Source: CAG-390 sp045546615 (GTDB lineage: Bacteria > Bacillota > Clostridia > Oscillospirales > CAG-272). Taken from it: DNA of 22,996 bases. The notes under the pieces were generated by a model, which was not told the origin of the DNA, did no database searches, and saw only the letters and a program-made list of their open reading frames with translations. This document shows positions 22,942 to 22,996 of this stretch, one piece after another (position 1 is the stretch's first letter; every line of letters starts with the position of its first letter). The position numbers and the translations under genes are program-made. The stretch is taken from assembly GCA_045546615.1 (NCBI GenBank), contig JAZQDD010000019.1, positions 1 through 22,996 on the forward strand, in the 5' to 3' direction.

Positions 22942-22996
22942 AGGTAGAAATCCTCACGGATTTCGATTTTTATACGTATTTTTTAGCCGCGATTTT

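Overview
The window looks like chromosome from an uncultured, probably gut-associated, clostridial Firmicute. The signs are near-consensus sigma-A promoters (TTGACA, 17 bp, TATAAT), strong AGGAGG ribosome binding sites, a Gram-positive type LexA box, an HPr kinase/phosphorylase, lipoboxes ending in LVSC, Thr-rich linkers in secreted proteins, a BspA-like (DUF285) surface protein and a DUF5685/J-domain pair. No species assignment is possible from this sequence alone. There are no rRNA or tRNA genes, CRISPR arrays, integrase or complete insertion sequence.

Layout. 1-1728: C-terminal part of a BspA-like repeat surface protein with a terminator. 1822-2256: a small helix-turn-helix-like protein under a strong promoter whose start site is covered by a perfect SOS (LexA) box. 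2424-4523: a Gfo/Idh/MocA dehydrogenase and a sugar-phosphate isomerase/epimerase-like TIM barrel, a typical two-gene sugar or inositol module. 4528-6665 (minus): a parvulin-like lipoprotein foldase followed by a membrane-anchored protein of unknown function. 6860-7792: hprK. 7842-11395 (minus): an Sfp-type phosphopantetheinyl transferase, then a two-gene operon with a phosphodiester glycosidase domain protein and a large repeat-bearing membrane protein, probably cell-envelope functions. 11574-17566 (plus): a compact phage head cassette with terminase small and large subunits, portal, scaffold-like protein, major capsid protein and a connector-like protein carrying a very long disordered insert; it ends at a strong terminator. 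17707-19249 (minus): DUF5685 protein and a J-domain protein with a Cys-rich tail. 19512-21020: an orphan sugar-type solute-binding lipoprotein. 21146-22836: a phosphomannomutase-like HAD phosphatase and a ROK sugar kinase in one operon. The last 150 bases hold a long hairpin and sequence resembling a transposon or repeat end.

How it fits together. Most of the window is carbohydrate handling (dehydrogenase/isomerase, HprK as carbon-catabolite sensor kinase, binding protein, HAD phosphatase, ROK kinase) and envelope maintenance. The phage cassette is the only foreign-looking block. It lies on the plus strand inside an otherwise minus-strand run (7842-19249). It has every gene needed to build and fill a procapsid, but no tail, lysis, replication or integration genes in the window, and all its frames are open. 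That makes a head-only remnant, satellite-like or domesticated element the most interesting hypothesis here. The SOS-controlled small gene at 1882 is the second most interesting item.
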